Shown here: one piece after another, positions 8,559 to 19,232 of the stretch
Position numbering within the stretch: position 1 is the stretch's first letter
How the letters are laid out: each line of letters starts with the position of its first letter
Assembly: GCF_900095385.1 (NCBI RefSeq)
Contig: NZ_FMID01000017.1
Span: 62,001-126,000, forward strand
Source: Methanoculleus chikugoensis
Lineage (GTDB): Archaea > Halobacteriota > Methanomicrobia > Methanomicrobiales > Methanoculleaceae
Direction of reading: 5' to 3'
Length of the DNA stretch: 64,000 bases
Program-made: the position numbers and the translations under genes
Notes under the pieces: model-generated
Database searches by the model: none
What the model was told of the DNA's origin: nothing
Seen by the model: only the letters and a program-made list of their open reading frames with translations

Positions 8559-9494
8559 CCCGACCTTCCGGAGCACCGCGGGGCTGATCTGCTGGTTCCC
8601 TCTCCCGAGGACGAACCCCTGGGCGCCGATGGGGCTCACGACGATCTTCGCCCGCGGGTGTTCGTCAAGGAGAGCGAGCAGCGTCCGCTCGTCGGCGTCA
8701 CGGGCGAGAACCTCCCCGTTCCTCACGGCATCGACCCCGAGGAGCGTCGGGGCAAGACCGAGCCGCTCCATGATCCGCGCCGTCGTGCTCCCGGCGCCGA
8801 AGACGTAGAGGGTGTCCGGGATCATGATCTCACCGATGAACGCCGCGATGTCGTCCTTCGCCCGTTCCTCGTCCTGCTGCTCGAAGATCTGCTTTCCCCC
8901 TTGAGTCCGCTCGGGAACAAAAGGCACGCAGGCATACCCGTAGAGCCGGGCGGTAAGCCGCCCCGAGCGGTAGGCCTCCTCGTCGACGTCCATCACCTCG
9001 GAGTCCCGGCAGGGGATATCGCCCGCCCGGCGGATGAGGTCGGCCGCCGCCGCCGGGTTGACCGCGAAAACCGCCGAGTACATCTTCACCCCGGCGGGGA
9101 TGCCGAGAACCGGCACCTCCCGCCCCACCGCGTCGAAGACGTCCCGTGCCGTGCCGTCCCCGCCGCAGAAGACGACGAGATCCACCCCGGCCGCAAGGAA
9201 CGCCCGGCATGCGGCCCTGGTGTCGGCGGCGCTGGTCGGGACGGCGGGTTGGTAGAGGACGGTGGAGCGGTCGAGTCCGGCCGCCGCGAGGACGTCCTCG
9301 CCCATCGGCGCCGAGCAGGTGCACCACCCGATATCTTCACCCCGGAGGGCGGAGAGGGCCTGGACCGCCCGGTCGGCCGAGCGCGGGACGGCGCCGCGCC
9401 GAAGGGCTTCGGCCGCCTGGCCGTCCGTCCCCGCGAGCCCCACGGCGCCGCCCATCCCGGCGATGGGGTTGACCAGAAACCCGATCCGTCTCAT
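8394..9494 (-). CDS. ATP-NAD kinase family protein
   Basis: The 366-residue protein has the diacylglycerol/NAD kinase fold motif GGDGTARD at 111-118 and an N-terminal FLVNPIAGMGG phrase. It matches the COG3199-type archaeal kinases that phosphorylate NAD to NADP. The C-terminal LYVDSGDAALDRE phrase is also family-like, so the part overlapped by the convergent cotransporter gene is real. It is the last gene of the trp operon, sharing 4 bp with trpA; its relation to tryptophan synthesis is unclear. Confidence 0.85.
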   Translation of the reverse strand: MRRIGFLVNPIAGMGGAVGLAGTDGQAAEALRRGAVPRSADRAVQALSALRGEDIGWCTCSAPMGEDVLAAAGLDRSTVLYQPAVPTSAADTRAACRAFLAAGVDLVVFCGGDGTARDVFDAVGREVPVLGIPAGVKMYSAVFAVNPAAAADLIRRAGDIPCRDSEVMDVDEEAYRSGRLTARLYGYACVPFVPERTQGGKQIFEQQDEERAKDDIAAFIGEIMIPDTLYVFGAGSTTARIMERLGLAPTLLGVDAVRNGEVLARDADERTLLALLDEHPRAKIVVSPIGAQGFVLGRGNQQISPAVLRKVGLSNLIVVATPGKLTATPLLYVDSGDAALDREVGDSLQVVSGYRIAQRKRVVQAD

Positions 9495-10327
9495 TCGTCT
9501 ACCCTTTCGCGCCGGAGCATATCAGGTTCGGGGTCGGGAACGAGCGCACCCCGCAACGCAGTGATCGCCGTCGCGAGCGCTTCGTGCATTCCGGCCTCAT
9601 CGTTCGAGTGCTCCTCGATCAGCCGGACAAGCGCGCTCCCCACGATGACGCCGTTCGCACCGGCGGCGACGACGGTCCGGACGTGTTCCGGGCGCGAGAC
9701 CCCGAACCCGACGGCGAGGGGAAGACAGGTCTTCTCCCGCACCGCGCCGACCAGCCCGGCGAGGCCGGGGGGGAGGCGGTCGCGCTCGCCGGTCACCCCC
9801 TCGAGCGAGATCAGGTAGACGAAACCGGATGCTCCGGAAAGGATCGTGTGCTGCCGCTCCGGCGAAGTCGTCGGGGCGATGAGGGCGATCCGGTCGACGC
9901 CGTACCGGGCGGCGTAGGGCGCGACCTCGTCCGACTCCTCGACGGGGAGGTCGACGATGAGGACGCCGTCAGCACCGGAGGCCGCGGCCTCCGCAAAGAA
10001 CCGGTCGGCTCCCCGGCGGTGGATGATGTTATAGTAGGTGAAGAGGACGAGGGGCGTCGCCGGCGCGTGCTCCCTGATCCGCCGGACGAGGGCGAAGACG
10101 TCGTCCGCGGTCGTCCCTGCCCGGAGGGCGCGGACATGCGCCCGCTCGATCACGGGGCCGTCCGCCACCGGGTCGGAGTAGGGGATCGCGATCTCGAGGA
10201 GGTCGGCGCCCGCGTCGATCATCGTCGTCGCCACCCCAAGCGACGCCTCGATGCCGGGGTCCCCCGCCACGGTGAACCCGATGAAGACCGGGTTCTTCCG
10301 GGCAAAGAGCGCCTCGATCCGGCTCAT
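9491..10327 (-). CDS. trpA: Tryptophan synthase alpha subunit
   Basis: The 278-residue TIM barrel cleaves indole-3-glycerol phosphate to indole and glyceraldehyde 3-phosphate. Glu45 in the [11 protein letters not shown] phrase and Asp56 in VADGP match the catalytic pair of the family. The ATG overlaps the trpB stop by 4 bp, and its stop overlaps the NAD kinase start by 4 bp. Confidence 0.95.
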   Translation of the reverse strand: MSRIEALFARKNPVFIGFTVAGDPGIEASLGVATTMIDAGADLLEIAIPYSDPVADGPVIERAHVRALRAGTTADDVFALVRRIREHAPATPLVLFTYYNIIHRRGADRFFAEAAASGADGVLIVDLPVEESDEVAPYAARYGVDRIALIAPTTSPERQHTILSGASGFVYLISLEGVTGERDRLPPGLAGLVGAVREKTCLPLAVGFGVSRPEHVRTVVAAGANGVIVGSALVRLIEEHSNDEAGMHEALATAITALRGALVPDPEPDMLRRERVDE

Positions 10328-11496
10328 GCAACGCCCCCGTGAAGGTTCGCGACATCGGCGACGTCCTTGTCCCCCCTCCCCGAGAGATTGACGACGAGAA
10401 TGTCGTCCTTATCGAGATCGTCCGCCGCCCGGAGAGCGTAGGCGACCGCGTGGGCGGACTCGAGCGCCGGGATGATCCCCTCGGTCCGGGAGAGAAGACG
10501 GAAGGCGTGGAGCGCCTCGGCGTCGGTGACCGCTTCGTAGCGGACCCGCCCGGAGTCCTTCAGCATGGCGTGCTCCGGCCCGACGGAGGGGTGATCGAGG
10601 CCCGCGGCGACGGAGTGCGTCTCGAGCGCCTGGCCGTCGCCGTCCTGGAGGAGGTAGGAGAGCGCCCCCTGGAAGACCCCGACCGAGCCGGCCGAGAGCG
10701 AAGCCCCGTGGCGGCCGGAATCGAGCCCCTCACCGCCGGCCTCGACGCCGACGAGCGCGACATCGTCGTTCACGAACGGGTAGAAGATGCCGATCGCGTT
10801 CGAACCCCCGCCGACGCAGGCGACGACGGTGTCGGGGAGCCGCCCTTCCCGTTCAAGGATCTGCCTTCTCGCCTCCTCGCCGATGACCGACTGGAAGTCG
10901 CGGACGATCCGGGGGAAGGGGTGCGGGCCGACGCAGGAGCCGAGCAGGTAGTGGGTATCCCGGAGGTTCGCCACCCAGTCGCGCATCGCCGCGTTGATGG
11001 CGTCCTTCAGCGTCCGCGTCCCGGAGGCGACCGGGACGACCCGGGCGCCGAGGAGTTCCATCCGGAAGACGTTCAATGCCTGGCGGCGGGTATCCACCTC
11101 GCCCATGTAGACCTCGACGGGGAGACCGAGCGCCGCGCCCGCGATCGCCGTCGCGACGCCGTGCTGCCCGGCGCCCGTCTCGGCGATGAGCCGGCGCTTG
11201 CCCATGAACTTCGCCATCAGCGCCTGGCCGAGGGTGTTGTTCAGTTTGTGCGCCCCACCGTGGAGGAGGTCTTCCCGTTTCAGGTAGACGCAGCAGCCGA
11301 GGTCGCGGGAGAGGTTCCCGCAGTAGGTGAGCGGCGTTTCCCGCCCGGCGTACTCGCGGAGGTACCAGGAGAGCCGGCGGGAGAACTCCGGGTCTTCGCG
11401 GACCCGCTCGTAGGTCTCCTCGAGTTCGATCAGCGCGCTCATCAGGGTTTCGGGCACGTACTGCCCGCCGTATATACCGTATCGTCCTGGTTTCAT
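10324..11496 (-). CDS. trpB: Tryptophan synthase beta subunit (TrpB1 type)
   Basis: The start [18 protein letters not shown] is the standard TrpB beginning and fixes ATG 11496, giving 390 residues. Lys84 in [12 protein letters not shown] is the pyridoxal phosphate lysine, and GGGSNA binds its phosphate. It condenses indole with serine inside the alpha-beta complex with TrpA, which is encoded immediately downstream with a 4-bp overlap. A second, TrpB2-type protein is encoded at the head of the same operon. Confidence 0.95.
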   Translation of the reverse strand: MKPGRYGIYGGQYVPETLMSALIELEETYERVREDPEFSRRLSWYLREYAGRETPLTYCGNLSRDLGCCVYLKREDLLHGGAHKLNNTLGQALMAKFMGKRRLIAETGAGQHGVATAIAGAALGLPVEVYMGEVDTRRQALNVFRMELLGARVVPVASGTRTLKDAINAAMRDWVANLRDTHYLLGSCVGPHPFPRIVRDFQSVIGEEARRQILEREGRLPDTVVACVGGGSNAIGIFYPFVNDDVALVGVEAGGEGLDSGRHGASLSAGSVGVFQGALSYLLQDGDGQALETHSVAAGLDHPSVGPEHAMLKDSGRVRYEAVTDAEALHAFRLLSRTEGIIPALESAHAVAYALRAADDLDKDDILVVNLSGRGDKDVADVANLHGGVA

Positions 11497-12068
11497 GGAT
11501 TGTTCATCATCCTGCATACCTTCACGAACGCCCGCATGAGGCGCTCGTCCTTGATCCCCGGCGCCGCCTCGACGCCTGAAGCGACGTCGACCGCATACGG
11601 CCGCACCGCAAGGATAGCGTCGGCCACATTGTGGGGGGTGAGCCCTCCCGCAAGGATGACCGGCACCGGGGAGGCGGCCACGCATGCCCGGGCATACTCC
11701 GGGTCGAACGCCCGCCCGGTGCCGTGGCTGTTATCAACGATCACCGCGTCGCAGTCGCCCCGGAGAGCGTCGCCGGGAGAGAGCATCCTGATGACCCGCA
11801 CCCCCGCATCAGGAGGGAGGGGCAGATCGGCCGGCACCTGAACCGCGTCCGGCCGCGAGAAGAGGAGCGCCGGGACGTCTTCGGGCCGGCCGGTCGAGGT
11901 GACCGCGACCGTGGTCGCGAACGGCGAAACCGCCGCGAATATCTCCCGCGCCACCTCAGGGCTCACCGACCGGGGGGAGGGGCTCGCGAGCACCACGCCG
12001 ATCGCGTCGGCACCGGCCGCCACGGCGAGGAGTGCGTCGCGAACGCTCGTCATCCCGCAGATCTTCAC
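11493..12068 (-). CDS. trpF: Phosphoribosylanthranilate isomerase
   Basis: VKICGMTS at the start carries the catalytic cysteine, and the Asp in the [11 protein letters not shown] phrase is the likely general acid. The product is 191 residues from GTG at 12068. That GTG overlaps the trpC stop in a GTGA arrangement like the other junctions of the operon, with GGAGGGG about 11 nt upstream. Longer in-frame starts would overlap trpC deeply and add unrelated residues. Confidence 0.92.
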   Translation of the reverse strand: MKICGMTSVRDALLAVAAGADAIGVVLASPSPRSVSPEVAREIFAAVSPFATTVAVTSTGRPEDVPALLFSRPDAVQVPADLPLPPDAGVRVIRMLSPGDALRGDCDAVIVDNSHGTGRAFDPEYARACVAASPVPVILAGGLTPHNVADAILAVRPYAVDVASGVEAAPGIKDERLMRAFVKVCRMMNNP

Positions 12069-12817
12069 GCGAATACGAACCCCTCCAATCGTTTGCTCCG
12101 GTCGCGGGCCGACATCAGGGCGGACCCGATCAGGAACGCGTCGCAGTGCCGGGAGAGGCTCCGGACATCGCAGGGCCACGTGATGCCGCTCTCCGAGACC
12201 ACGAGCCGCCCCGCCTCGCGGGCCGCTCTGGCCAGGCGAACGGTCGTCGAGAGGTCGATCGTCATCGTCTCGAGGTTGCGGTTGTTGATCCCGATGAGGC
12301 TCGCACTCGTCGCGAGAGCGCGCTCCATCTCGTCCCTGTCGTGAACCTCGACGAGCGGCTCGAGCCCGAGCGCGAGCGCTCCGTCGACGAACTCGGGGAG
12401 ACGGTCGCCGAGCACCCGGGCGATCAGGAGGACGGCGTCGGCGCCGAGCGCCCGGGTCTCATCGAGCTGGCGTTCGTCGATGATGAAATCCTTCCTGAGG
12501 ACCGGGACGGATACCGCACGCCGCACCCGGACGAGGTACCCGGTGCTCCCCCCGAAATAGGTGGGTTCGGTCAGCACCGAGAGGCCGGCGGCCCCGGCGG
12601 CGACGAACTCCCGGGCGATCGCTTCGGGGGTGCAGCCGTCGTGGATCCTCCCCCGCGACGGGGAGGCGTACTTCACCTCGGCGATGACCGCGTGCCTCCC
12701 GGAAGAGGCGCGTATCGCCGCCTCAAGGCTCCGGCGGGGCAGGGGATCGGGATCGACCGGTTGGTCGAGGTGCCGGATGCGCTCGCCGGTCGCCCTGACG
12801 ATCTCGTCGAGGATCAT
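12065..12817 (-). CDS. trpC: Indole-3-glycerol phosphate synthase
   Basis: The product is 250 residues from ATG 12817, overlapping the trpD stop by 4 bp. Family motifs are [20 protein letters not shown] with the catalytic lysine, [10 protein letters not shown] and VVSESGI. It converts CdRP to indole-3-glycerol phosphate, the substrate of TrpA. Confidence 0.94.
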   Translation of the reverse strand: MILDEIVRATGERIRHLDQPVDPDPLPRRSLEAAIRASSGRHAVIAEVKYASPSRGRIHDGCTPEAIAREFVAAGAAGLSVLTEPTYFGGSTGYLVRVRRAVSVPVLRKDFIIDERQLDETRALGADAVLLIARVLGDRLPEFVDGALALGLEPLVEVHDRDEMERALATSASLIGINNRNLETMTIDLSTTVRLARAAREAGRLVVSESGITWPCDVRSLSRHCDAFLIGSALMSARDRSKRLEGFVFA

Positions 12818-13830
12818 GCCCCGCCTCCGGTCGCCCCGACCAGCCGGCGGAGCCGGTCGAGCGCCGCACCCGAGTCGATCGATGCCCCGGCACGGGCAAT
12901 CCCGTCCGCAAGGCCGACTGCCTTCCCGCCGAGGTAGATCGCCGCCCCGGCGTTGAGGAGGACGATATCCCGGGCGGGGCCCTCCTCGCCCGCGAGGACG
13001 GCAAGAAGGGTCGCGGCGTTCTCCTCCGGCCCCCCGCCCCGGATGGCCGCGACGGGTGAACGCGGGATCCCGAACTCCGTGCAATCGAGGGTATACGTCG
13101 TGACCTCGCCGTCCCGGAGTTCCGCGACCGTCGTCGGGCCGGCCGTCGCGATCTCGTCGAGCCCCGCACCGTGGACGACCAGCGCCCGCTCCGCCCCGAG
13201 GTCGCCGAGGACCCGGGCGACCGGAAGGGTCAGGCCGGGGTCGTAGACGCCGAGCAGATGCGCTCCCGCCCCCGCCGGGTTCGTGAGGGGGCCGAGAAGG
13301 TTGAAGACCGTCCGTATCCCGATCTCCTGGCGGGCGGTGCGGGCATACTGCATCGCCGGGTGGTAGGCCGGGGCGAAAAGGAACGCGATCCCGGCGGTCG
13401 AAAGAACGTCCGCCACCCGTTCGGGCGGGATCGCGACGTCGACCCCGAGCGCCTCGAGGACGTCGGCCGAGCCGCACCGGCTCGAGACCCCCCGGTTCCC
13501 GTGCTTCACGACCGGGACGCCCGCACCGGCCGCGACGAAGGCGGCCGCGGTGCTGATGTTGAACGTCCCCGCGCCGTCGCCCCCGGTTCCGCAGGTATCC
13601 ACCCGCTCCCCGGGGGAGGGGAGAGAGACCGGGACGGCCGCCGCCCGCATCGCCCGGGCGAACGCCGCTATCTCTATGACGGTCTCCCCCTTCATCCGGA
13701 GCGCCGTGAGGAATCCGCCGATCTGGGCGGGTGTCGCCGTGCCGTGCATGATCTCCTCCATCACCCCTCCCGCCTCGGCCGGGGAGAGATCCGTCCCCGA
13801 GGAGACCCGGGCGATCGCCTCGCGGATCAT
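12814..13830 (-). CDS. trpD: Anthranilate phosphoribosyltransferase
   Basis: The product is 338 residues, the usual family length. The PRPP-binding motif [14 protein letters not shown] and the phrase [15 protein letters not shown] are intact. It transfers phosphoribose to anthranilate. It overlaps both neighbours by 4 bp, so translation is probably coupled. Confidence 0.94.
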   Translation of the reverse strand: MIREAIARVSSGTDLSPAEAGGVMEEIMHGTATPAQIGGFLTALRMKGETVIEIAAFARAMRAAAVPVSLPSPGERVDTCGTGGDGAGTFNISTAAAFVAAGAGVPVVKHGNRGVSSRCGSADVLEALGVDVAIPPERVADVLSTAGIAFLFAPAYHPAMQYARTARQEIGIRTVFNLLGPLTNPAGAGAHLLGVYDPGLTLPVARVLGDLGAERALVVHGAGLDEIATAGPTTVAELRDGEVTTYTLDCTEFGIPRSPVAAIRGGGPEENAATLLAVLAGEEGPARDIVLLNAGAAIYLGGKAVGLADGIARAGASIDSGAALDRLRRLVGATGGGA

Positions 13831-14405
13831 GCCGCGCCCCCCGTGCCGGAGAGGAAGTTCGCCATCAGCCGGGTTCCCTCGGGGGTGAGGATGCTCTCGG
13901 GGTGGAACTGCACCCCCTCGATCGGGAACGACCGGTGCCGGACGCCCATCACCGTCCCGTCGTCGCTCGTGGCGGTCACCGCGAGGCAGTCCGGAACGGA
14001 TGCCGGTTCGATGACGAGCGAGTGGTAGCGGGTCGCGACGAGGGGGTCGGGCACGCCCGCGTAGATCCCCGCACCGTCGTGCCGGACGAGCGACCGCTTT
14101 CCGTGCATCAGCCGGTCCGCCCTGACGATCCGGGCGCCGAACGCAAGGCCGATCGCCTGGTGGCCGAGACAGACCCCGAGCGTCGGGACGGTGCGGCTGA
14201 TCGTGCCGAGAACCTCCCGGTAGAGGGCGGAGTCCCGGGGGTGCCCCGGGCCGGGCGAGAGGACGATCCGGTCGAACGATTCGGATCGTAGCCGATCGAG
14301 GGGCGTATCGCTCTTCACCACGACCGGTTCCGCGCCGAGCACACCGATCTGCTGGCAGAGGTTGAAAGTGAAACTGTCGTAGCTGTCGATGACGAGCACC
14401 TGCAT
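13827..14405 (-). CDS. trpG: Anthranilate synthase glutamine amidotransferase subunit
   Basis: The 192-residue class I amidotransferase has Cys79 in [10 protein letters not shown] as nucleophile and the His/Glu pair in [24 protein letters not shown] is the usual start. The ATG at 14405 overlaps the trpE stop by one base (TGATG). It supplies ammonia to TrpE. Confidence 0.94.
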   Translation of the reverse strand: MQVLVIDSYDSFTFNLCQQIGVLGAEPVVVKSDTPLDRLRSESFDRIVLSPGPGHPRDSALYREVLGTISRTVPTLGVCLGHQAIGLAFGARIVRADRLMHGKRSLVRHDGAGIYAGVPDPLVATRYHSLVIEPASVPDCLAVTATSDDGTVMGVRHRSFPIEGVQFHPESILTPEGTRLMANFLSGTGGAA

Positions 14406-15915
14406 CACTCCGCCTCCGCGCCGAGCGCCGCGAGCATCGCCCGCCCTTTGTTCTCGGTCTCGGTCCACTCCCGGCCGGGATCGGAGTCGGCCACGATCCC
14501 GGCCCCCACCTGGACGGAAGCGACGCCGTCCTGCACCAGAACCGTCCGGATGGCTATCGCAAGGTCCATCGTGCCGGAAAAGCCGACGTAGCCGACGGCC
14601 CCGGCGTAGATCCCCCGCCGGAACCCTTCCGTCTCGCCGATGATCTGCATCGCCCGGACCTTCGGGGCGCCCGAGACGGTTCCCGCCGGGAAACAGGAGC
14701 GGAGGGCGTCGAACCGGTCGCACCCCTCCCGGAGCGTCCCCGTGACCGTCGAGACGATGTGCTGGACGTGGGAGAACCGCTCGACGGTCATGAAGTCCTT
14801 CACCGAGACGGTTCCGAAGGCGGAGACCGCCCCGACGTCGTTTCTCGCCAGGTCGACGAGCATGACATGCTCCGCCCGCTCTTTCTCGTCGGCGAGGAGT
14901 TCGGCCGCGAGCAGGTCGTCTTCCGCCGGAGTCCGCCCCCGCGGCCGGGTGCCGGCGATCGGGACGGTCGTCACCCGACCGTCCTCCACCCGGACGAGCA
15001 TCTCGGGGCTGCTCCCGGCAACCTGGCGGTCGCCGAAGTCCAGGTAGTACATGTAGGGGCTCGGGTTCTCCACCCGGAGCCGCCGGTAGACGGCGAACGG
15101 GTCGCCGGCGATGCGGCAGGCGAGCCGCCGGGAGAGGACGGCCTGGAAGACGTCGCCCGCCGCGATATGCTCTTTTATCCGAAGAACCGCGCCCGAGAAC
15201 TCGTCCGGGGTGCAGGACGACGCCGGGACGCCGGACTGGCACCGCCCGCACGGGGACGGCGGCGCAAGATCGCGAATCCGGGCGATCCGTTCGGCAATCG
15301 CCGTCCGGGCCCCGGCGTAATCCTCCTCCGCATCGGTCCCGTCGGCAACGAGCAGGTTTGCGACGACCGCGAGCTGCTCTCTCTTGTGGTCGAAGGCGAG
15401 GCAGTCCTGCGCCAGCATGAACCGGGCAACGGGTTCGTCGACCCCCTCCGGCCGGGGAACCGGGTAGAGGGACGAGGCAAGGTCGTAGGAGAAGTAACCG
15501 GCAAGCCCCCCGGAGAAGCGGGGAAGCGGCGCGGAAGCGACCCGGAATCCGTCCATGAACGACCGAAGGGCGTCGAGGGGGTCGGCGGCCTCGGTGCCGG
15601 CGGCAATCTCCCGGATACGCGGATCGCCGGAGACCGTCAGCGTGCCGTCGGAGGCCACGGCGACGGTCGCGGACGGGGCGGTGCAGATGAACGAGTAACA
15701 GGCGGCCTTCGCGCTCCCCTCGAGCGACTCGAGCAGGAATCCGGGCCCTTCGCGGAGGGAGGTATAGAGGTCGGCCGGCGAAGTCGCGGGGAGCGGGATC
15801 TCTCCATATACCGGGACGACGAGAGGCCGGCCGCTCGCGTCCGCCGCGGCAACGGCCTCCTCGTATCCCGGGGTCGTGTTCAGCTCTCTTGGAGCGCAGT
15901 CCAGTCCACCGGCAT
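14405..15915 (-). CDS. trpE: Anthranilate synthase component I with apparent 5' frameshift
   Basis: The catalytic part is intact, with [38 protein letters not shown] and [11 protein letters not shown]. The TrpE frame stays open back to about 15885 and encodes a proper N-terminal region ([22 protein letters not shown]), but it contains no ATG, GTG or TTG before 15658. The ATG expected by operon logic, 15915-15913, overlapping the trpB2 stop, is in another frame and meets TGA after 11 codons. Removing one AG from the AGAGAG at 15889-15884 joins the frames to give [17 protein letters not shown]. Alternatives are a -1 slip before the TGA, a sequence error, or initiation at 15658 giving a truncated protein. 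Confidence 0.85.
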
Positions 15916-17273
15916 CACCCCGTCACCGGCAGCCGGGCGAGCGACTCCTTGATCAGCTCCGCCGGGTACTCGTAGTCGACGAGCCTTCCTGCAAAGTAGG
16001 CCTCATAAGAGGAGAAGTCAAAGTTGCCATGCCCGGAGTTGTTGAAGAGGATCGTCTTCTCCTCACCGGTCTCCCGGCACCGGAGCGCCTCGTCGACCGC
16101 GGCCTTCACCGCGTGGGCGGCCTCGGGCGCGACGACGATCCCTTCCGTCCGGGCGAAGAGCACCGCGGCCTCGAAGACCTCGTTTTGCCGGTAGGCGACC
16201 GGCCGGACGACCCCATCCTGGACGAGCCGGGAGACGAGCGGCGACGCCCCGTGGTAACGGAGCCCTCCGGCATGGATCGCCGGCGGGACGAAGTCGTGGC
16301 CGAGGGTGAACATCCGAAGAAGCGGCGTCAGCCCCGCGACGTCCCCAAAGTCGTAAGCGTAGAGCCCCTTCGTCAGGGTCGGGCAGGCGGCGGGTTCCAC
16401 CGCGACGATATCGGTCTCGGGATGCTTCCCGGTCATCTTCGCCCCCGCAAACGGGAACGAGAGCCCGGCGAAGTTCGTGCCGCCGCCGACACACCCGATC
16501 ACCATGTCGGGGTAGGCGTCCACAGCCGCAAGCTGCTGCACTGCCTCCTGGCCGATGATCGTCTGGTGGAGGCAGACGTGGTTGAGGACGGAGCCGAGGG
16601 CGTAGTTGGTGTTCTCGTGGGCGGCCGCGTCCTCGACCGCCTCGGATATGGCGATCCCGAGGGAGCCCGGCGTATCAGGGTCGCGGGCGAGGATGGCCTT
16701 GCCGGACCGGGTCTTCTCGGACGGGCTCGGGATGCACTCGGCGCCGTAGACCTGCATCATACTCTTCCGGTAGGGTTTCTGGTCGTAGGAACTCCGGACC
16801 ATGTAGACGGTGCACTCCATATCGAAGAGGCTCGTCGCAAACGCGAGCGACGACCCCCACTGCCCCGCCCCCGTCTCGGTCGCGAGGCGCTCGATCCCCT
16901 CTTCGCGGTTGTAGTAGGCCTGCGGAATGGCGGTGTTGGGCTTGTGCGAACCCGGGGGGCTCACGCCCTCCCACTTGAAGTAGATCTTCGCCGGGGTCTT
17001 CAGGGCCGCCTCGAGCCTTCTTGCCCGGTAGAGCGGGCTCGGCCTCCAGAGGGTGAGGATATCCCGGACTTCCTCGGGGATGTCGATGTAGCGCTCGGTG
17101 CTCATCTCCTGCCGGATCAGTTCCATCGGGAAGAGATGGCGGAGATCGTCGGGGACCGCCGGTTTCCCGGTAGCCGGGTGAAGGGGCGGGTCCATGGGCG
17201 TCGGGAGGTCTGCCTGGATGTTGTACCACCGTTTCGGCATCTCCCCCTCGTCAAGGAGGATCTTCGTCTGCAT
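15915..17273 (-). CDS. trpB2: TrpB2-type tryptophan synthase beta-like protein
   Basis: This 452-residue protein belongs to the TrpB2 group, about 60 residues longer than TrpB1. Lys111 in [14 protein letters not shown] is the pyridoxal phosphate lysine and [10 protein letters not shown] is the phosphate loop. TrpB2 proteins can make tryptophan from indole and serine, or from phosphoserine in some archaea, without binding TrpA. It is the first gene of the operon, while trpB1 sits beside trpA as the seventh. ATG 17273 is about 25 nt downstream of a TATA box, so the transcript is likely leaderless. Confidence 0.93.
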   Translation of the reverse strand: MQTKILLDEGEMPKRWYNIQADLPTPMDPPLHPATGKPAVPDDLRHLFPMELIRQEMSTERYIDIPEEVRDILTLWRPSPLYRARRLEAALKTPAKIYFKWEGVSPPGSHKPNTAIPQAYYNREEGIERLATETGAGQWGSSLAFATSLFDMECTVYMVRSSYDQKPYRKSMMQVYGAECIPSPSEKTRSGKAILARDPDTPGSLGIAISEAVEDAAAHENTNYALGSVLNHVCLHQTIIGQEAVQQLAAVDAYPDMVIGCVGGGTNFAGLSFPFAGAKMTGKHPETDIVAVEPAACPTLTKGLYAYDFGDVAGLTPLLRMFTLGHDFVPPAIHAGGLRYHGASPLVSRLVQDGVVRPVAYRQNEVFEAAVLFARTEGIVVAPEAAHAVKAAVDEALRCRETGEEKTILFNNSGHGNFDFSSYEAYFAGRLVDYEYPAELIKESLARLPVTG

Positions 17274-17281
17274 GCATCACG

Positions 17282-17326
17282 GTGTACCCTGAACACATAT
17301 ATACATTGTCCAACATCATTGATCAA
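17282..17326 (-). promoter_or_regulatory. trpB2: trp operon promoter with possible operator dyads
   Basis: TATATA at 17298-17303 is a TATA box for the minus strand. GTGT and ACAC arms at 17282-17296 lie between it and the start codon, and the perfect palindrome TTGATCAA at 17319-17326 lies just upstream. Either could be an operator for a TrpY-like repressor, but no exact TGTACA box is present. The TATA call is firmer than the operators. Confidence 0.5.
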
Positions 17327-17414
17327 TTGAGATCACTTTGATACTGCACGGATCCAATCCCCGCCCGGTCCACACAGGAAAAAGGGTATATGCACGCTCC
17401 GCCACGGGATAGCG

Positions 17415-17996
17415 ATGTACCTCCTCGCCCACGCCATGGTCGGTCTCCTCATAGGCGTCGTGCTCGCGGCGATCGCCGGCGACCGGAGGGTTCTTGCGCT
17501 CGCCGTGCTGGGCGCCGTGCTCCCCGACCTGATCGACAAGCCGCTCGGGCACATCCTCCTCGCCGGAACCGTGGACTACGGCAGAATCTACTTCCACGGC
17601 CTCACCATCCTCTTCCTGGTCGTCATCGCCGGCCTCATCCTCTATTACTACCGCCGGAGGATCGAGCTCTTCGCCGTCGCCGCCGGGATGGCGAGCCACC
17701 AGTTCTTCGACGGGATGTGGCGGCACCCGGTCGAGTGGTTCTGGCCGTTCCTCGGTCCTCTCCCGAGCCACGGCTATCCGGAAGATTACTTCTGGGAATC
17801 GGTTCTCCGGGAGCTCGCCCAACCGAGCGAGTGGCTCTTCTTCCTCCTGATAGCAGGGCTGTTCGCCTACATCTACCGCCGGGAACTCACGACCGCCCTC
17901 ACCCGGCTCGCAAACACCTCGCTATCCCTGGCGCTCGCCGCACTCGGCCTCGTCGTCCTCGCCGCGCTGACCGTGGGCTGGCGGCTCCTGCCGTGA
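17415..17996 (+). CDS. YdjM/DUF457-type membrane metal-dependent hydrolase-like protein
   Basis: The 193-residue protein has about five transmembrane helices. Conserved polar phrases include LAHAMVG at the start, LPDLIDKPLGH, FHGLT and SHQFFDGMWRHP; the His and Asp residues resemble the pattern of YdjM-like inner-membrane putative metallohydrolases. The substrate of the family is unknown. It is divergent from the trp operon. Confidence 0.75.
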   Translation: MYLLAHAMVGLLIGVVLAAIAGDRRVLALAVLGAVLPDLIDKPLGHILLAGTVDYGRIYFHGLTILFLVVIAGLILYYYRRRIELFAVAAGMASHQFFDGMWRHPVEWFWPFLGPLPSHGYPEDYFWESVLRELAQPSEWLFFLLIAGLFAYIYRRELTTALTRLANTSLSLALAALGLVVLAALTVGWRLLP

Positions 17997-18062
17997 GGGC
18001 GGCGACAGGCGGCCGGTGGGAAACCCCAACCATTATATACGGGGCCGGAGAGTGGAATACCT

Positions 18063-18539
18063 GTGGTGAACAGTTTGACTGGCGAATCGATGCTTCAGAT
18101 AACCGTCGATCAACTTGCACGAACACTCTGCGCGAGCGCCGTCCTCGGTGCCCCGATCGAGGCCGGCGAGCGGGTTATCATACCGGTCGCCGAGTTCGGG
18201 CTCGGGTTCGGCGGCGGTGAGGGGTCAGGAGAGAAGAGGGAAGGCCGGCCGGCCGGCGGATCCGGAGCCGCAAGTGCCGGCGGCGGCGGCATATCGGCCG
18301 TTGCCCTGATCATCATCACCAAAGGTGTCCCCGGCCCCGAGGGCATCCAGGTGGTCTCGCTGAAGAAGAAGAGCGAGATCGCCGAGGTGATCTCGACGAT
18401 CGGGGAGGCGGTCGGCCCCCACGTCGAGCGGGTGCTTGAGAAGGGCTCCGAGATGATGCAGCAGCGCAAGGGCGGCAGAATGTCCCCCGTACCGGAAGGT
18501 GGAACGGAGATCCCGATCGGCGGTGAAGGAGAGGCATAG
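18063..18539 (+). CDS. GerW/YtfJ-family protein
   Basis: The 158-residue protein shows the GerW (YtfJ) pattern. VIIPVAEFGLGFGGGEG is followed by a Gly-rich stretch, AVALIIITKGVPG and a C-terminal helix with a low-complexity tail. In Bacillus the homologue is a spore protein; archaeal members have no known function. A TATATA box near 18034 lies about 28 nt before GTG 18063, so a leaderless GTG start is plausible; ATG 18090 is the alternative. DUF2953 follows after 15 nt, as ytfI accompanies ytfJ in Bacillus. Confidence 0.8.
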   Translation: MVNSLTGESMLQITVDQLARTLCASAVLGAPIEAGERVIIPVAEFGLGFGGGEGSGEKREGRPAGGSGAASAGGGGISAVALIIITKGVPGPEGIQVVSLKKKSEIAEVISTIGEAVGPHVERVLEKGSEMMQQRKGGRMSPVPEGGTEIPIGGEGEA

Positions 18540-18554
18540 GGTTCTCTCCATCCC

Positions 18555-19232
18555 ATGGCCGCGACCCTTCTTTTATTCATTCTGCTCGTCGCCGCCGTCC
18601 TCATCCTCGCTCTTCTGCTGACCCTCTACCTGGTTCCGGTGACCGTCTCGACGGTCGCCGACTGCAGCCGGGAGAGCGCCCGGGCGACGGCAACCGTAGC
18701 CTGGGGCATTGTGGGCGCGAGGGTCCGGGTCGCCGAGGAGGTGCAGGTGCTCGAGATCCTCCTCGCCGGTCGCCGGATCATGGCCCGGGATCTCAGGGAG
18801 ATGATGGCGGAAAAGCCGGAGGAGAAAGAGGAGAAGATTGAGGAGAGGCGGCCGGCCCGACCGATCCGGGAGTACCTCGACGCCGCCGGCGACCTCTGGC
18901 CGCATATCCGGAGGATTCTCAAGACCGTCTACCGGTCCCTCTACCTTGAATCGCTCCGGGGGGATATCACCCTCGGCCTCGAGAGCCCCGCCGACACCGG
19001 CGTCGTGTACGGTTACTGCACCGCCGTCCGCTACGCACTCCGGCCGGCGGAGGCGATCGACTTCGTGATGACCCCGGTCTTCGACCGCGAGGTCTTCGAA
19101 GGCACGTTTTCGCTCCGGATGCAGATCCGCCGCCCGCTCCTGATCCTCATCGCGGTCGCAAGGGCTCTTCTGGACAGACCGGTGAGGGAGCGGCTCCGCC
19201 GGGTATCGGGAAGAGGTGTGGCGGGTGCCTGA
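18555..19232 (+). CDS. DUF2953 (YtfI-like) membrane protein
   Basis: The 225-residue protein has an N-terminal membrane helix (about 4-28) and a charged Glu/Lys-rich linker near 75-100. A DUF2953 domain then contains LGLESPADTGVVYGY and ends with RRPLLILIAVARALL. The role is unknown. Its fixed pairing with GerW in spore formers and here suggests they act together. It overlaps the following small gene. Confidence 0.78.
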   Translation: MAATLLLFILLVAAVLILALLLTLYLVPVTVSTVADCSRESARATATVAWGIVGARVRVAEEVQVLEILLAGRRIMARDLREMMAEKPEEKEEKIEERRPARPIREYLDAAGDLWPHIRRILKTVYRSLYLESLRGDITLGLESPADTGVVYGYCTAVRYALRPAEAIDFVMTPVFDREVFEGTFSLRMQIRRPLLILIAVARALLDRPVRERLRRVSGRGVAGA

